From contig JAKJHU010000030.1 of NCBI GenBank assembly GCA_022316685.1, positions 6,760,058-6,824,057 of the forward strand: a DNA stretch of 64,000 nucleotides. The letters run 5' to 3'. The notes beneath the pieces are model-generated. The model was not told where the DNA came from, ran no database searches, and was given only the letters and a program-made list of their open reading frames with translations. Positions 28,201 to 39,370 of this stretch are shown one piece after another (the stretch's first letter is position 1; each line of letters begins with the position of its first letter). The position numbers and the translations under genes were made by a program. The DNA is from Progne subis subis. Taxonomy: Eukaryota; Chordata; Aves; Passeriformes; Hirundinidae.

Positions 28201-31200
28201 TGTTTGGCTTTGGTTTTTAACACTGTGATCCCAAAAAATTCACATCTGGCTCAGTAAGCACAGTAAGCAGCTAAAATTAGTGCGTAAATCCCACACTTCC
28301 TCTTTTGAAGGGTATTATACTTTTCACCTTTGAGATGAATTAGAAGTGTTAGTACTGTATTTTAGGATTTATCTTGATATTTCCAGAGAGTTTTGAATTA
28401 CTCCAAATTTGTAAGGAGTATTTATGAGTCTTAACAATGTACAAACCTTCCTAGGATCAGTTTAGTCTCTTCTTTTGGGTAATGCTGTTCCCATGATGTA
28501 ATAAAACATTCAACAGAAGTCAGTATGTAATGAAACTATATACGTTATGGCATAGTAAATATTTGCATTTAATAAAAAATATCGGCTAAGGAATCAGTAC
28601 AAAATGGGGGGAAAAAAAACCCAAAGCAAGGGACATGAGGGAAATAAAATTTGAAAATCTTCTGTGAAAAGAGAGAAGCCGCCACCAAGGGGCTTTGCAA
28701 GGCTTTATCTATCATATAGTTTCCAGTGGCTATTCAACAGGTATTTTATTTACTTAAGAGACTTGTTTTTCATTCGCTGTAGCACAGAGACCTTCATCAT
28801 AGTCGTACTTCTTGTTGTTAAAGTGGGTAGAAATACCAGCGTAGGTATGCACTGATCTAGCTTTGAGCTTCTTGTGTATGGTTTTGGTGACTGTCAATTA
28901 CTGTCAGTAATGAGAGGATCTTATGTCTATCTTCAGACTAAAACATTGACATGCAAGAGGCTTATCTGTGCTTACATACTCAAAAAGGAGCCACCTGAAG
29001 CAGTGTTATTGCTGTTTATACTCCCAGTACTTGTGTCTTAAACCGAGCTTTTGTTACATTGAAGTTGATGAAGGTCTTGTATTCTTGACAAGAAGATAAT
29101 TTCAGTCTAGAGTTAGCAGGTTAATTAGCGGTCATCTTGATGAGCCTGCAGTTTACTCTTTAAAAAAAAGCTTAGACTGACAGCAGAACTCTCTCCTGGA
29201 TGATTCTGAGTCTAGAATGGACTCTTGATACCAGTTTGAGTATATCAATGTATATTTTGAATTTGCCTGCCTTATGAATAGCCATACTTAACCCTGATCA
29301 GATCAAGAAGTTCAAAATGTTCTCTTCCAGCCTTTTACAAGGAGAAGGAATTTTGATAGTTAGGATGAGCACCACGTATTTTTTTGTTCCATTGGTAACT
29401 TTCACTGGAAGTAAGGTATGAATGTATCTGCTATGCTCACTAGCTTTCATATTTTTTAATAGCTTCTAGACTGGGTGTAGAAATTACTTAAATTGCTGGC
29501 ATTAGCACTACCAGTAGTAGACCACTAATTTTGTATTACATTCTGTTGAAAGCCATCAAACCTTTTTGAAAAGTTTCTCTCTTGTCATGCCCCATCCTTG
29601 CTATCCCCAAGAATCAGTCTTGTATAAAGATTTTGTAGAAAACTCAATTTTTAAAAGCACAGATGTGGTTTCCTTTAGAGTAAGTCTCATGTTAGACCAT
29701 TGTAGTAGTTAGCTATGCAATTTTCCAAGAAATTTAAAAAACTGATCTTTGTCTGATTTAAAAAACTGATTTTTGTCATTTAGTTCGAAGAAGATACTTC
29801 CAAGGATTTCTCATGTTTCAATTCTCGCTCTATAGCTTTGTTTCAGTCAGACAATAGGGCTTAATTTTAAAATGTTTGTCCCCGATACATTTTTCTCAAA
29901 ATGTATCTGAAGTCAAACTTTTTTGTTCTACTAGCAAAAGGCTCATCTTACCTTTAATATAACTCATGTGATGAAGTTATTCATAAGAACTTGGTGTTAC
30001 ATGTATTTTTGTCCATCAAGAATATGTTATCTATGATTTTAAAGACAGATATCAAAGTTTTGAGTCTTCTAGAGTATACATGTAATAGCCAGAGCATGAG
30101 CCATGCTCCAAAACAGTTTTCTATGTATTTGATTCTAACAAATGATACTTTCTTGGTACTGCGGTCTTGCATCTATAGGGTCATAAATCAGCTGTACAGT
30201 CTAGACCAAAGTGCTCCCTTCAGTGTCAAGCAGCAGTAGGCTCTGCTGCTGTACTGTATGTTTGATTCCGAGGCTTAAACCCAATGTGGCATATTTGTGT
30301 CTGTATCTTATAATTGGAAGGCTGTGCCCCATGAAGTGTGAGATTTGAAAAGTATTTGGTTTTAGGCACATTGGTTTTTGAATGTCATGAGGATGGCTGC
30401 AAAGGACATGAGGAAGAAAACACCATGAAAAAGTCTGGCATGGGGAAAGAAAGTGTGCTTATTTTTTTGAAGACTGCTTCAAATTTCTCATCACAAACTT
30501 TTCCTCTCACCCTGTTGCTTTCTTTTCTAAGTTTAAAACCAAGGCTATTCCATTCATCTGGTATTACCTGTTTTGGTGAAGGCAGAAATACTTTGGTTTG
30601 CATTGTGTGCAACTCCCTGAAATTTGATATTGCTTGCCAGAGAAAACTGGAAGGACATCTGAGGACATTAACTGGCAACAGAATAACCCTTAAGGATATT
30701 TCAAGCCTGGATATTGATGATGAGAAAAAAATGCTGTTCTAAGTGTTTCTTTTGCTGGGACATAAAGAAAACCCTCAGAAGGGTGCATAAAAAGAAAAAA
30801 AAAACAAAAAAAACCACCCCAAACATATCCAGCAGCCTTGTGCTAAATAAATAGCAATTACATGTTGGCAGTGGCATGTTAACAGTAGTTTCTCCAGTAG
30901 TATTGACATAATAATCTAATATTATTGATAGTCATAATATATGAACTGGCTGTAAAATGTTCTAAATTAAGGTATATTGAACCACTGTATTTGATAGCAG
31001 TTGAGTGGAAGTGATGGCAGAAGAGAGAAGGAGGAGGAAAACAAAGCATAGAAGAAAACTATTAACCAGTAAAAATTCCTGTCTGCTTCAGCCTGTCATT
31101 CCATGGTCTGGTTTTCTTGTGCTGCAGGTCTTTAAATACTTTCTAGTTCTCTGGTGTGTACTGAGAAGAGAACCCTGCAATTCCTCTCCTCAACCTTCAC

Positions 31201-32740
31201 CCACAGGAGCAGCCAAATAATGTAATGCATGGTGACATTTCATATTATTGCAGACTGTAGACGCTTTACTAAAGTCTCTTTTGTAAACATGTCCATCTTG
31301 AAAATCTAATTATTTTTGGAACAATTTTTGTTACCATATGGCCTGACAGTGTTACGCAGCCTGTGACAAGCAGTGCAGGGAGCTGCTTTTTGGTGTTTCC
31401 TTCTGTATTATTAACCATGGCTAACCATTTCTTTTCAATATTGCTATTATATTTTATACTTTGATGTCAAATCTCTACTTTTAAAAACAGTCTTGAAATT
31501 GACACTGTTTAATAGTACAACTCACTTGAGTTAGTTGTCTGTGTGTCTGTAATGAGAATCCTCGCCTTTAACCCCTACCTTAGTCCTGGATACTTCTTGT
31601 ATTCCAAAGTGTTGTGGATTCCTGCTCTTTTTCTGGAGCTCTCTGAGGCCTGACAGTCTCATGTAATATTTGCTGTCATTTGCCTTTTTCATCCCTACGA
31701 AGCAGGAACTATATGTCAAATTCATGCTGTATTCAATTCTACTCACCTTAGTACTGGGAGATGTAAGGAAGAACAGAGAAGGGTGCTCAGAGGATCAAGC
31801 AGTGAGATATCTGAGTAACTCTTAGACTGTAGTGTGTGAAGAAGATTAAATTGTAAGAACACTTGCCTCTTCGTAAGGTGATAATTTAAAGGGTCATGAC
31901 AAAAGGCTGTTAGTATTTGAAGGTATAAACATCTGAAAAAATGTGTCTTTTAAAGAGTTATAATGAAGAGGGATAAACTGAAACTGAAAAATTTTTCTAT
32001 GAGCATTAGGCAAAATGCTCCAAGTGACTTCGTTTCCATTAAGGAACAATTGTTCTGAGGAAGATGTGTAAAAGCAACATCTTGATCTTTAAAACTGAGA
32101 GGAGCAAAGTATAATAATATCAGAGGATCGGTTCTGTATTTCCAGGGCAGAAGTGGCATGGTATGATTTGCTTTCCTAAAGGCCAAATTAAATGGTACCA
32201 AATTTGGTTAACTAAACATTATTCTTCTATGAATACAATGTGCAACATTAAACAAAATACTGCATTGGATTTTGTGTGATTGCTAAACATACCGTACCAT
32301 GTATGTGCCAAGCTCCTGCTTGTATGAAGAATGGGAAGAGTGCGATTTTTCACAAGCTTAGGGTAGAACAGCAGCAGACAGGACAAATGCAATTATGGCA
32401 TAAAACTAAGGGGAAGGTGGAGTGAAGAGCTTGCCTAACATACAGTCAAACCCTCCAGGACCCAGATGCTGGAAGTGTTGATTGTGTTCGTGGATCCTTT
32501 TAACTCTTGCCTCAGGGCTACAAATGGTGCTAGGGCCTGTGTCTGGTTAAAATCTCTGTAGAGCACTTGTTCTTGGTTTGATAGTTTTGGAGGAATTCAA
32601 GGATATTCTTCTTATGTTTGTTTCCTTTAAGTCTATTTGATGCTGGGAGGTTGGAAGCCTAGAATATACTAGAGTACTCCAGAGAGTTCTTCTGGTTTTA
32701 GATTCGGGTAAGATAGTACGAGAAAATGAGCTCCTGACTT

Positions 32741-32835
32741 TAACACTGAATCACAGAACATTTGAATTGGAAGAGACCTCTGGAAGTCATCTTTTCCAAC
32801 CCCCTGTTCACAGAGGGTCACCCAGATCAGAGAGT
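32741..32835 (-). mobile_element. CR1 LINE 3' tail fragment, minus orientation
   Basis: The plus strand reads TGAATCACAGAACATTTGAA, then TTGGAAGAGACCTCTGGAAG, then TCATCTTTTCCAACCCCCTG and CAGAGGGTCACCCAGATCAG. This is the reverse complement of the last about 95 bases of a CR1 element, the block beside the terminal ATTCTATG-type repeats. Only the 3' end is present, as is usual for CR1 because of 5' truncation at insertion. Confidence 0.85.
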
Positions 32836-33236
32836 TTTGTTAGTAACTATGGCAAGAGATTTTAAAAAGGGCAATTATTTACTGGAGAATACTTAAAAAA
32901 TACAATTTTATTTTTCATTAAGGGGAACTACATTTGTCAAGAAGTCTTTTGGGAAAAAGATTTACAATTTATTTTGTGGATTAGTCATATTTTAATGTTA
33001 TTTTATGATAAACCAATAGCAATTTTACATAATTGTTGCTCCTTTTTTTGCAACATAAAATGACACAACCTTACAGTAGCTAGAAATGTTTTAACATGTT
33101 AATGCAGACAGGAAACGTTATGTTGTAAGAATACTGAAATGTTTCCATCAGTTATGCTACGTGTAAGGATTTAAAATACAAAATGATGAAATTCAGTACT
33201 AAAATTTATTAGCAGTGAATATGTCAAGGATTAATT

Positions 33237-33281
33237 AAAAAAAAAAAACAACAAAATTGAAAAATAGGACTGAGACATAAT

Positions 33282-33313
<32 letters not shown>

Positions 33314-33319
33314 TTTTTT
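33237..33319. repeat. Paired A-rich and T-rich homopolymer tracts
   Basis: A12 at 33237-33248 is followed 32 bases later by T13-C-T25 at 33281-33319. The two can pair as an A:T hairpin. Length is unreliable because such tracts slip both in replication and in sequencing. Confidence 0.85.
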
Positions 33320-35109
33320 CTTTGACAGTGTCTTCCCATACCAGACCTTTTCAAAGTATTTAGCTCCATAGGAAATTTTTATCCATGTGTGTTTTACCAG
33401 TTAAGGTACTTGTAAATATTTAGAAGCAAATTTAATTTGGAAATTAATATTTCATATTCAGTTGCTTAGTCTTCTTTTTGGTCAGCTTTAGAAATTTAAC
33501 ATTTTTGAGAGTATTCTGCAAATTTTGTAGAACAGAATGCTGCAGTGATTCACCTATATTAGTTGAACTTGGAAAATCTACTTTGAAGTGTAGAGTTTTA
33601 GTTGTAGAGTGGAGCTGGCACTTTCATTAACATGTAGTTGTTTACTCCTTAAAGTGATAGAAAATAACAAATGCCTTGTGGCTTTTGTTCCTAACAAGAA
33701 AAATGGGCTAATCCAAAATGTAAGCCCATCAAGGATATTTTGATAATCAAAGTATATTAGTAGTAGAGCCAGTAAACTTTTTAGGTCAGTAAGTTTGCTG
33801 AGAAGACTTAGTCTGGGATAAGATTACCTCATTTGAGTTTGGCATGGAGAACAAGATATTAGAAAGGTTAAAAGTATAAGCAAAAAATATATTCACTATG
33901 AAAAAAGAAAGAGGACATGTGTTATCAACTCATCATTGCCAAAGCATCCAATTGTATTATTCCATAAGTTGGTTCAGCAAAACAACAATGATGATAAGAG
34001 GAGAGAAGAATGAATTCTTGTTTTGATTTCATGCTTATTGCTTCGAGATTTGCATAGTCTCATAATAGCACTTACCAGCCATCTGGTTTCCAGAGAAAAA
34101 AACTTTTTCTTACTGAAAAGGCTAGGACATAACATGCACCATTTAAAAGCTCATTGTCTGGAAATGACATAATGACTTTCTGTTTTCAAATTATTAATTA
34201 GTGATTAACTCAGAAAACCAGCAGGTTATGCCAGCTCTAGGGGACGTACAATGTATTTTTTGCAACCTTGCAATTCCTACCAATGAAGAATCAAATTAAA
34301 TGCTAAAAAAGTGATCAAGGATATTAAAGAACTTGAGTACATTATAGCATGCACTTCTAATTTATTTTGAAAGATTTAGTTTGCTTATTTGTATTTTGAG
34401 GTTTATATACATGCATATACAACGATAAATAAATTACCTATAAATGCTGTCATTCAAGAAATCCCACTCTATATACCTAGACTATGATGACCTTGATGAA
34501 AATCAAGGTGTTTGTAAGATGTATATGATGATGAAGATTATTACTCCATTATATTTTTAGTTAACAAAGTAAATGCTGTAATACTGTAATTCTTTGAAGA
34601 ATTCTTAAAAAAACCCAAAAAAACAACAACAACAACAAACCCATGCAAAAGGCACCCTTAAAATAACATCCTTATGGGACATTATAGTAAATTACACCAG
34701 CTGTTAATATAACTAATCAAAAATGACCGTTTAGTAGGAAAAATGAAATCTGAATATCCACAAGGGAAAAAAAAAAAAAAAAAAGGCATTAATATTTCTT
34801 TGCTGTGGGCCCTCAGGTTGGGATTGCTGGGAGGGGCTCTGCTAGTGCCCAATTTTTGGCTTTTTGTGGCTAAATACAGAATAAATATATACAAATAGAA
34901 TAATTTTATTTTACCTGATTTTTTTTTTTTTTCCAGATTATTTGGTTTTTGTTAAAGTATACTCTCTTAGTTTAACTTACAATCTGATTTATCTTACAAT
35001 CTGGTCTAAGGATTTAGTTCTAATTTGAGACCTTTCAGTTTTGTTCTGCGCAGCAATAATTTCATGCTGATGGGATTAAAAATAGCAAATCCTCTGTAGG
35101 TATTTAAAA

Positions 35110-35990
35110 TTCAAGGCTGTAATAATGTAAGCATACCCTCAGCAAGTTTGCTGACCATACAAAACTGGGAGGAGTGGCTGATAGATCTGAAGTCTGTGCT
35201 GCCATTCAGTGAGTCTTGGGCAGGCTGGAGTTGGGTGGAGAGACACCTAATGAAGTCCAACAAAGACAGGTACCGGGTCCTGCACCTGAGGAGGAATAAC
35301 CCCCTGCACCAGGACAGGTTGCAGGCTGACCTGCTGGAAGGCAGCTCTGTGGGAAAAGGACCTGGGAGTCCTGGTGAAGAACAGGATGTCCATGAGCCAG
35401 CAGTGCCCTTGTGACCAAGAAGGCCAGTGGTGTCCTGGGCTGCATTGCCAGCAGGTTGAGGGAAGTGATGCTGCCCCTCTGCTCAGCCCTGTAGTGAGGC
35501 ACATCTGGAGTGCTGCGTCCAGTTCTGAACTCACTGTTCAGGAAAGACGAGGAACAAGTGGAGAGGGTCCACTGGGAGGGCTGTGGAAATGATGAGGGAA
35601 GACAAGAGGAGCACCTCATTTATGAGGAAAGGCTGAGTGAGCTGGGCCTGTTATTCTGGAGAAGGGAAGACTGAGACTTAAGATATTTGTTTTCATCTTG
35701 TCAATGCATACAAATATCTTAAGGGTGGGTGTTGAGAGGATAGAGCCTTGTTTTTCATTGGTCCCTAGTGACAGGATAAAGAGCAAAGGGTACAAACTGA
35801 AACCCGGAAAGTTTTATCTAAATGTGAAGAATAACAGCTTTACTTTGTGGATGACTGAGCACTGAAACAGGTGCCAGAGAGGTTATGGAGTCCTATTCTC
35901 TGTAGATATTCAAAACCCACCTGAGCAGGTGAACCTGCTTCACAATTCTGAGCAGGTGGGCCTGCTTTTACAGGTCATATTATTGTCAAA
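35110..35990 (+). mobile_element. CR1 LINE, 5'-truncated copy, plus orientation
   Basis: The sense strand of a CR1 from the end of the reverse transcriptase ORF into the 3' region. It begins near AGCAAGTTTGCTGACCATAC (the end of the FADDTKLG-type box). It then passes through AACAAAGACAGGTACCGGGT with CCTGCACCTGAGGAGGAATA, GACCTGGGAGTCCTGGTG, TGAGGAAAGGCTGAGTGAGC with TGGGCCTGTT, AATATCTTAAGGGTGGGTGT and TTCAAAACCCACCTGAGCAG. It stops before the normal 3' terminal repeat, and a GAGCAGGTG-CCTGCTT block is duplicated at about 35920-35970. Frames of 72-137 codons here on both strands are repeat-derived. It also carries the unusual hairpin listed separately. Confidence 0.9.
35677..35723. repeat. 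Perfect 14-bp inverted repeat inside the CR1
   Basis: CTTAAGATATTTGT at 35677-35690 is the exact reverse complement of ACAAATATCTTAAG at 35710-35723, with a 19-nt loop. The right arm is normal CR1 sequence (AAATATCTTAAGGGTGGGTG). The left arm replaces the expected CR1 text, so it looks like a templated copy of the right arm. Confidence 0.85.
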
Positions 35991-38900
35991 TTAAAAGAAC
36001 CTCTAAAAGCTGAATTACCACGCATTTTAGTACATGTCTATGAGACAATGATCATGAAGTTTGTGGTTTAGTTAATTCCTAATTTCTCAGCTTCTATTTC
36101 CTGGTACTTTAGAACTGGCAGTCACATTAAACATGGTGGTTTTTTCCATGTGTGTCTGTTACATCACCTGCTTTGTTTCAAAGTTTTTCTTTTAACTGCG
36201 TTGTTGCATTATGAATCAGTTTAGGTGTGCTGCCTTTTTATTGAGGTCCAACCCAAATTGGCACTGAATTCTACATACCATCTTTGTAACTTTGGTCATG
36301 TTGAATTTGCCTTGTATTCAGGGACTTCTTTTTCTGCAGTATTCTGTGTTTCAGTAATACAAGTAAAAAACACAGTGCGGGGGAAAGCAATAGTAATTTG
36401 AAGAGAAATAGTGACCGGAGAGAGAAGTCTCAGAAGGTTCACTACTGATTTCTGGACCTAAAAAGTCCAGATTCCTTTTTTCTGCTTTTTTGATTTAATT
36501 GCATGATGATGTACAGAGATGAGAGACCACTTTCCATCTGAGGAAATGCAGCTAGAAACAAAAGAAGAACGGGAATAATCTGTAGCTATATACAAAATTA
36601 GAAAATATTAAATAGAAGAAAAAAGACCCCTTTATTTTCTACAGCAGTATAGAGTGTCTTTGCTGGGTGAGAAAAATGTGAGTATTTTGTCTTGAAACTG
36701 GGCCTGTAAAATTACAGTGAGTAATGAGTATGTATTCCTCTGATCCCTTAATGTACTTGATGTGAGGTTCCTCTTTCATCGTAGCTAACATGCTGGCCAT
36801 TAAATACACTGCAGCCGCATCATTAGTGGCTTCAAAGTGCTCCTACTTGCATCACATTTTTCCCTCCAGAAGGTGAGTGAGAACAGCGATTAGCAAATAC
36901 CAGTATGTGTCACTCACTACACATGTGATTGCCAGTGAAGTCCTGTGTTTGGGGCAAGGGCAGCACTGGAGTTGGAAGCAGAATGAACTTTTGCTGTCTT
37001 CATGGCTCAGAAAAGCTTTCAGCTCCAAATATCCTTGGCCATGTGTAAGAGTAAATTCATCCTATTTGGGGTATGATGTTGAAAACTGCTTTGCTGTAGC
37101 AGTGTGTGGTGAAGGAGATGGGCTGTAGAGAAAGGTGCCCTGAGTAACAGGCAGTGTGTGTTACCTACATGGCTGAAATTCTGCATGGTGAGGTTGGGAC
37201 AGGGAAAATAAGTCCTCTTTCCAGTCACCAGTAATCACAGTTTGCTATGACTGGAGGAAAGGATTCACTGAAAATTTCTGGATCCCGAATCCTCAGAGGA
37301 TTTCCCTGGACTGTTTAGAGCAGCATACTGTAGATATTCTATGACAGGTGTTGGTGTAGATTGGTTGGTATAGATGTGTCTATTCTCTGTTCTCTTAGGC
37401 TGAGTTTAAAAGAAAAAAACCCTACAGTACAAGAACCTGAAAAGAGTGTCTGGGTATTTTTATAAAATTGCACCTTTAATTTTTACCTACTTTGTTGTAA
37501 GATGAAAGATGAGGGATTTTTCTTTATTAGAAAGGTGAATATCAAATCTTAAAATACTTTACCTGTAGAAAACAATATGAACATGTTAAGAAAAAAAGTT
37601 ACAACTTACACCCTTTTTTCTTTTTACATTCAGTTTTAGGGAAGGACACAATTAACAAGCCATCTTCTTATACAAGTTGTGCTTTCTTTTTCAATTTTTT
37701 TTCTTTTTTTTTTCCCCTAAGCCTGTAAGTTTAAACATTATCATCTTATCATACTTATCTAGCTAAAACAATACAGTAGAACTGGATGATTTCATCAAAA
37801 GGAGCTATGTATCATGGGGAAAATGATGTTGCCAATATTTTGAATCAGATTGCCAGTAGTTTCAAAGTTTGTTTTGTAAAATTCAGCAGATAGGAATCAT
37901 ATTGAAATAAGTAATGGGTTTAAAAATGGCAAAATATATTATAATTCGGGGAGAAATGCTCAAGGGATAATATTTCTGTGTAAAGAAACAAGAAATCTTC
38001 CTTGTTTAATGTGTTAAATTTAAGAAAACTGCTGGCAGACTACCACTGTAAAATCATTCCTAACATGAAAAGTCATCTAAAAGGATCACAAATGCATCTC
38101 TGAGAGCTTTATGTCCAGCTTGCTCTTTGCTTTGTAGCCTTTAGTTAAAAATTCCCTTCAGGAAAATTGGAAATTGGTGCACTCTGGTACTGTGGTAGTT
38201 CTGTGTTGCTGCTGTGATTTTTGTCGGGTGCTGAGTCACAGTACTTGTCTTGTCCCCTTTCCTCTTCTCTTTCTCCTCTTGTATCACCAGAAATACACAG
38301 AACAGCATCTGCTGTGGAGCATCTGCTGTGCAGCTGTTACAAGTGTAGGTAGAATTAAGACGTGTATTTTGGCATGAGCCCCTGTCTGAAAACTGAGGTC
38401 TGATATTTAACTGCAAAGGTCTTGCAGTTCATGTTTTGTGCGCACTTTCCCACCATTTTTTGAAATTAATGTCTCCCTAACCATATTTTCAATGGTTCCT
38501 TTTTCATCATTTTACTTTTATTGATTGGAAATATTCTGGCCTTGGCTCTAAGAGCAAACTGACCATGGGCACTGTCAATTTTGTTTTGGCCTCTTGGATA
38601 ATGGTAAGAGAAAAGAAGACAAGAGGATAAATGAAAGTGAAGTTCCAAATTACTGGAACATTTAAAGGTCTTTGAAAAGTTCATATACAAGCACAGTTAA
38701 TGCTGTCATGCACCAAAGTGCCAGAAGACGTAGCAGTGAAGAATATTAATCTACTTTAATAAAATCAAAGGGTTCATTTTTTTTTGTAAAGAAATAATTT
38801 GAATAAAATTTGACCCTTCCTACAATAGTCTGTGGGTCAAATTGAGCCTACTATTAAAATTCTCTAATATCTTTCATGTATTACCATTTCAAAACTCAAT

Positions 38901-39140
38901 TTAAATATTCACAGAGCTCCTTTTTTAATAAACTTAACAAAATTCAGGTAATTTCCTTCAACTTTCTTGATTGAAGGAAGGCTGTAGGTACAGATATAAA
39001 AAGATGTACAGCTACAAGCAAAACCTGAAATCAATTATATATAAGAAATAACATAACACATGGAAAGAAATTAATCAAAAGGAAAAAATTCTGCTATACG
39101 ATTTTCTTGGTCTGCTACCTGCAGGCAAGGAACATAAATG

Positions 39141-39180
<40 letters not shown>

Positions 39181-39336
39181 CAGCATTCTTCTTACAGATA
39201 AGAGGAAAATTAATAAAAATGTTTCCTTCCTACCAGATCCCCTGATGCAACTTATGTTAAAAGTGAGTGGCTGCAGGAAGAACTTGCGTGTTTAAAAACA
39301 ACTTTTTTTTTTTCCTTATAGGAATATACTTTTGTA

Positions 39337-39370
<34 letters not shown>

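Larger units (their letters stand above)
25680..35105 (+). other. ZFPM2: ZFPM2 intron 1, third part: non-coding
   Basis: No exon was recognised. Contents: a G-rich then T-rich tract at 28125-28200 with quadruplex potential; a short direct duplication (about 24 bp, TTAAAAAACTGAT-type) at 29732-29779; an unassigned 134-codon frame at 30338-30742 followed by an A-rich run at about 30788-30825; a CR1 tail at 32741-32835; paired A-rich and T-rich tracts at 33237-33319; a motif-dense block at about 33880-34250; and an A18 run at 34767-34784. Confidence 0.7.

Noticed and set aside
29100..29400. Weak YIDD-like peptide on the minus strand suggesting reverse transcriptase
   Set aside because: Needs several frameshifts and lies about 3.7 kb from the RNase H fossil, far more than one pol gene allows; kept only as part of a low-scored question.
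35148..35619. Several 72-137-codon frames on both strands
   Set aside because: All fall inside the plus-strand CR1; the higher GC of the repeat lengthens chance frames.
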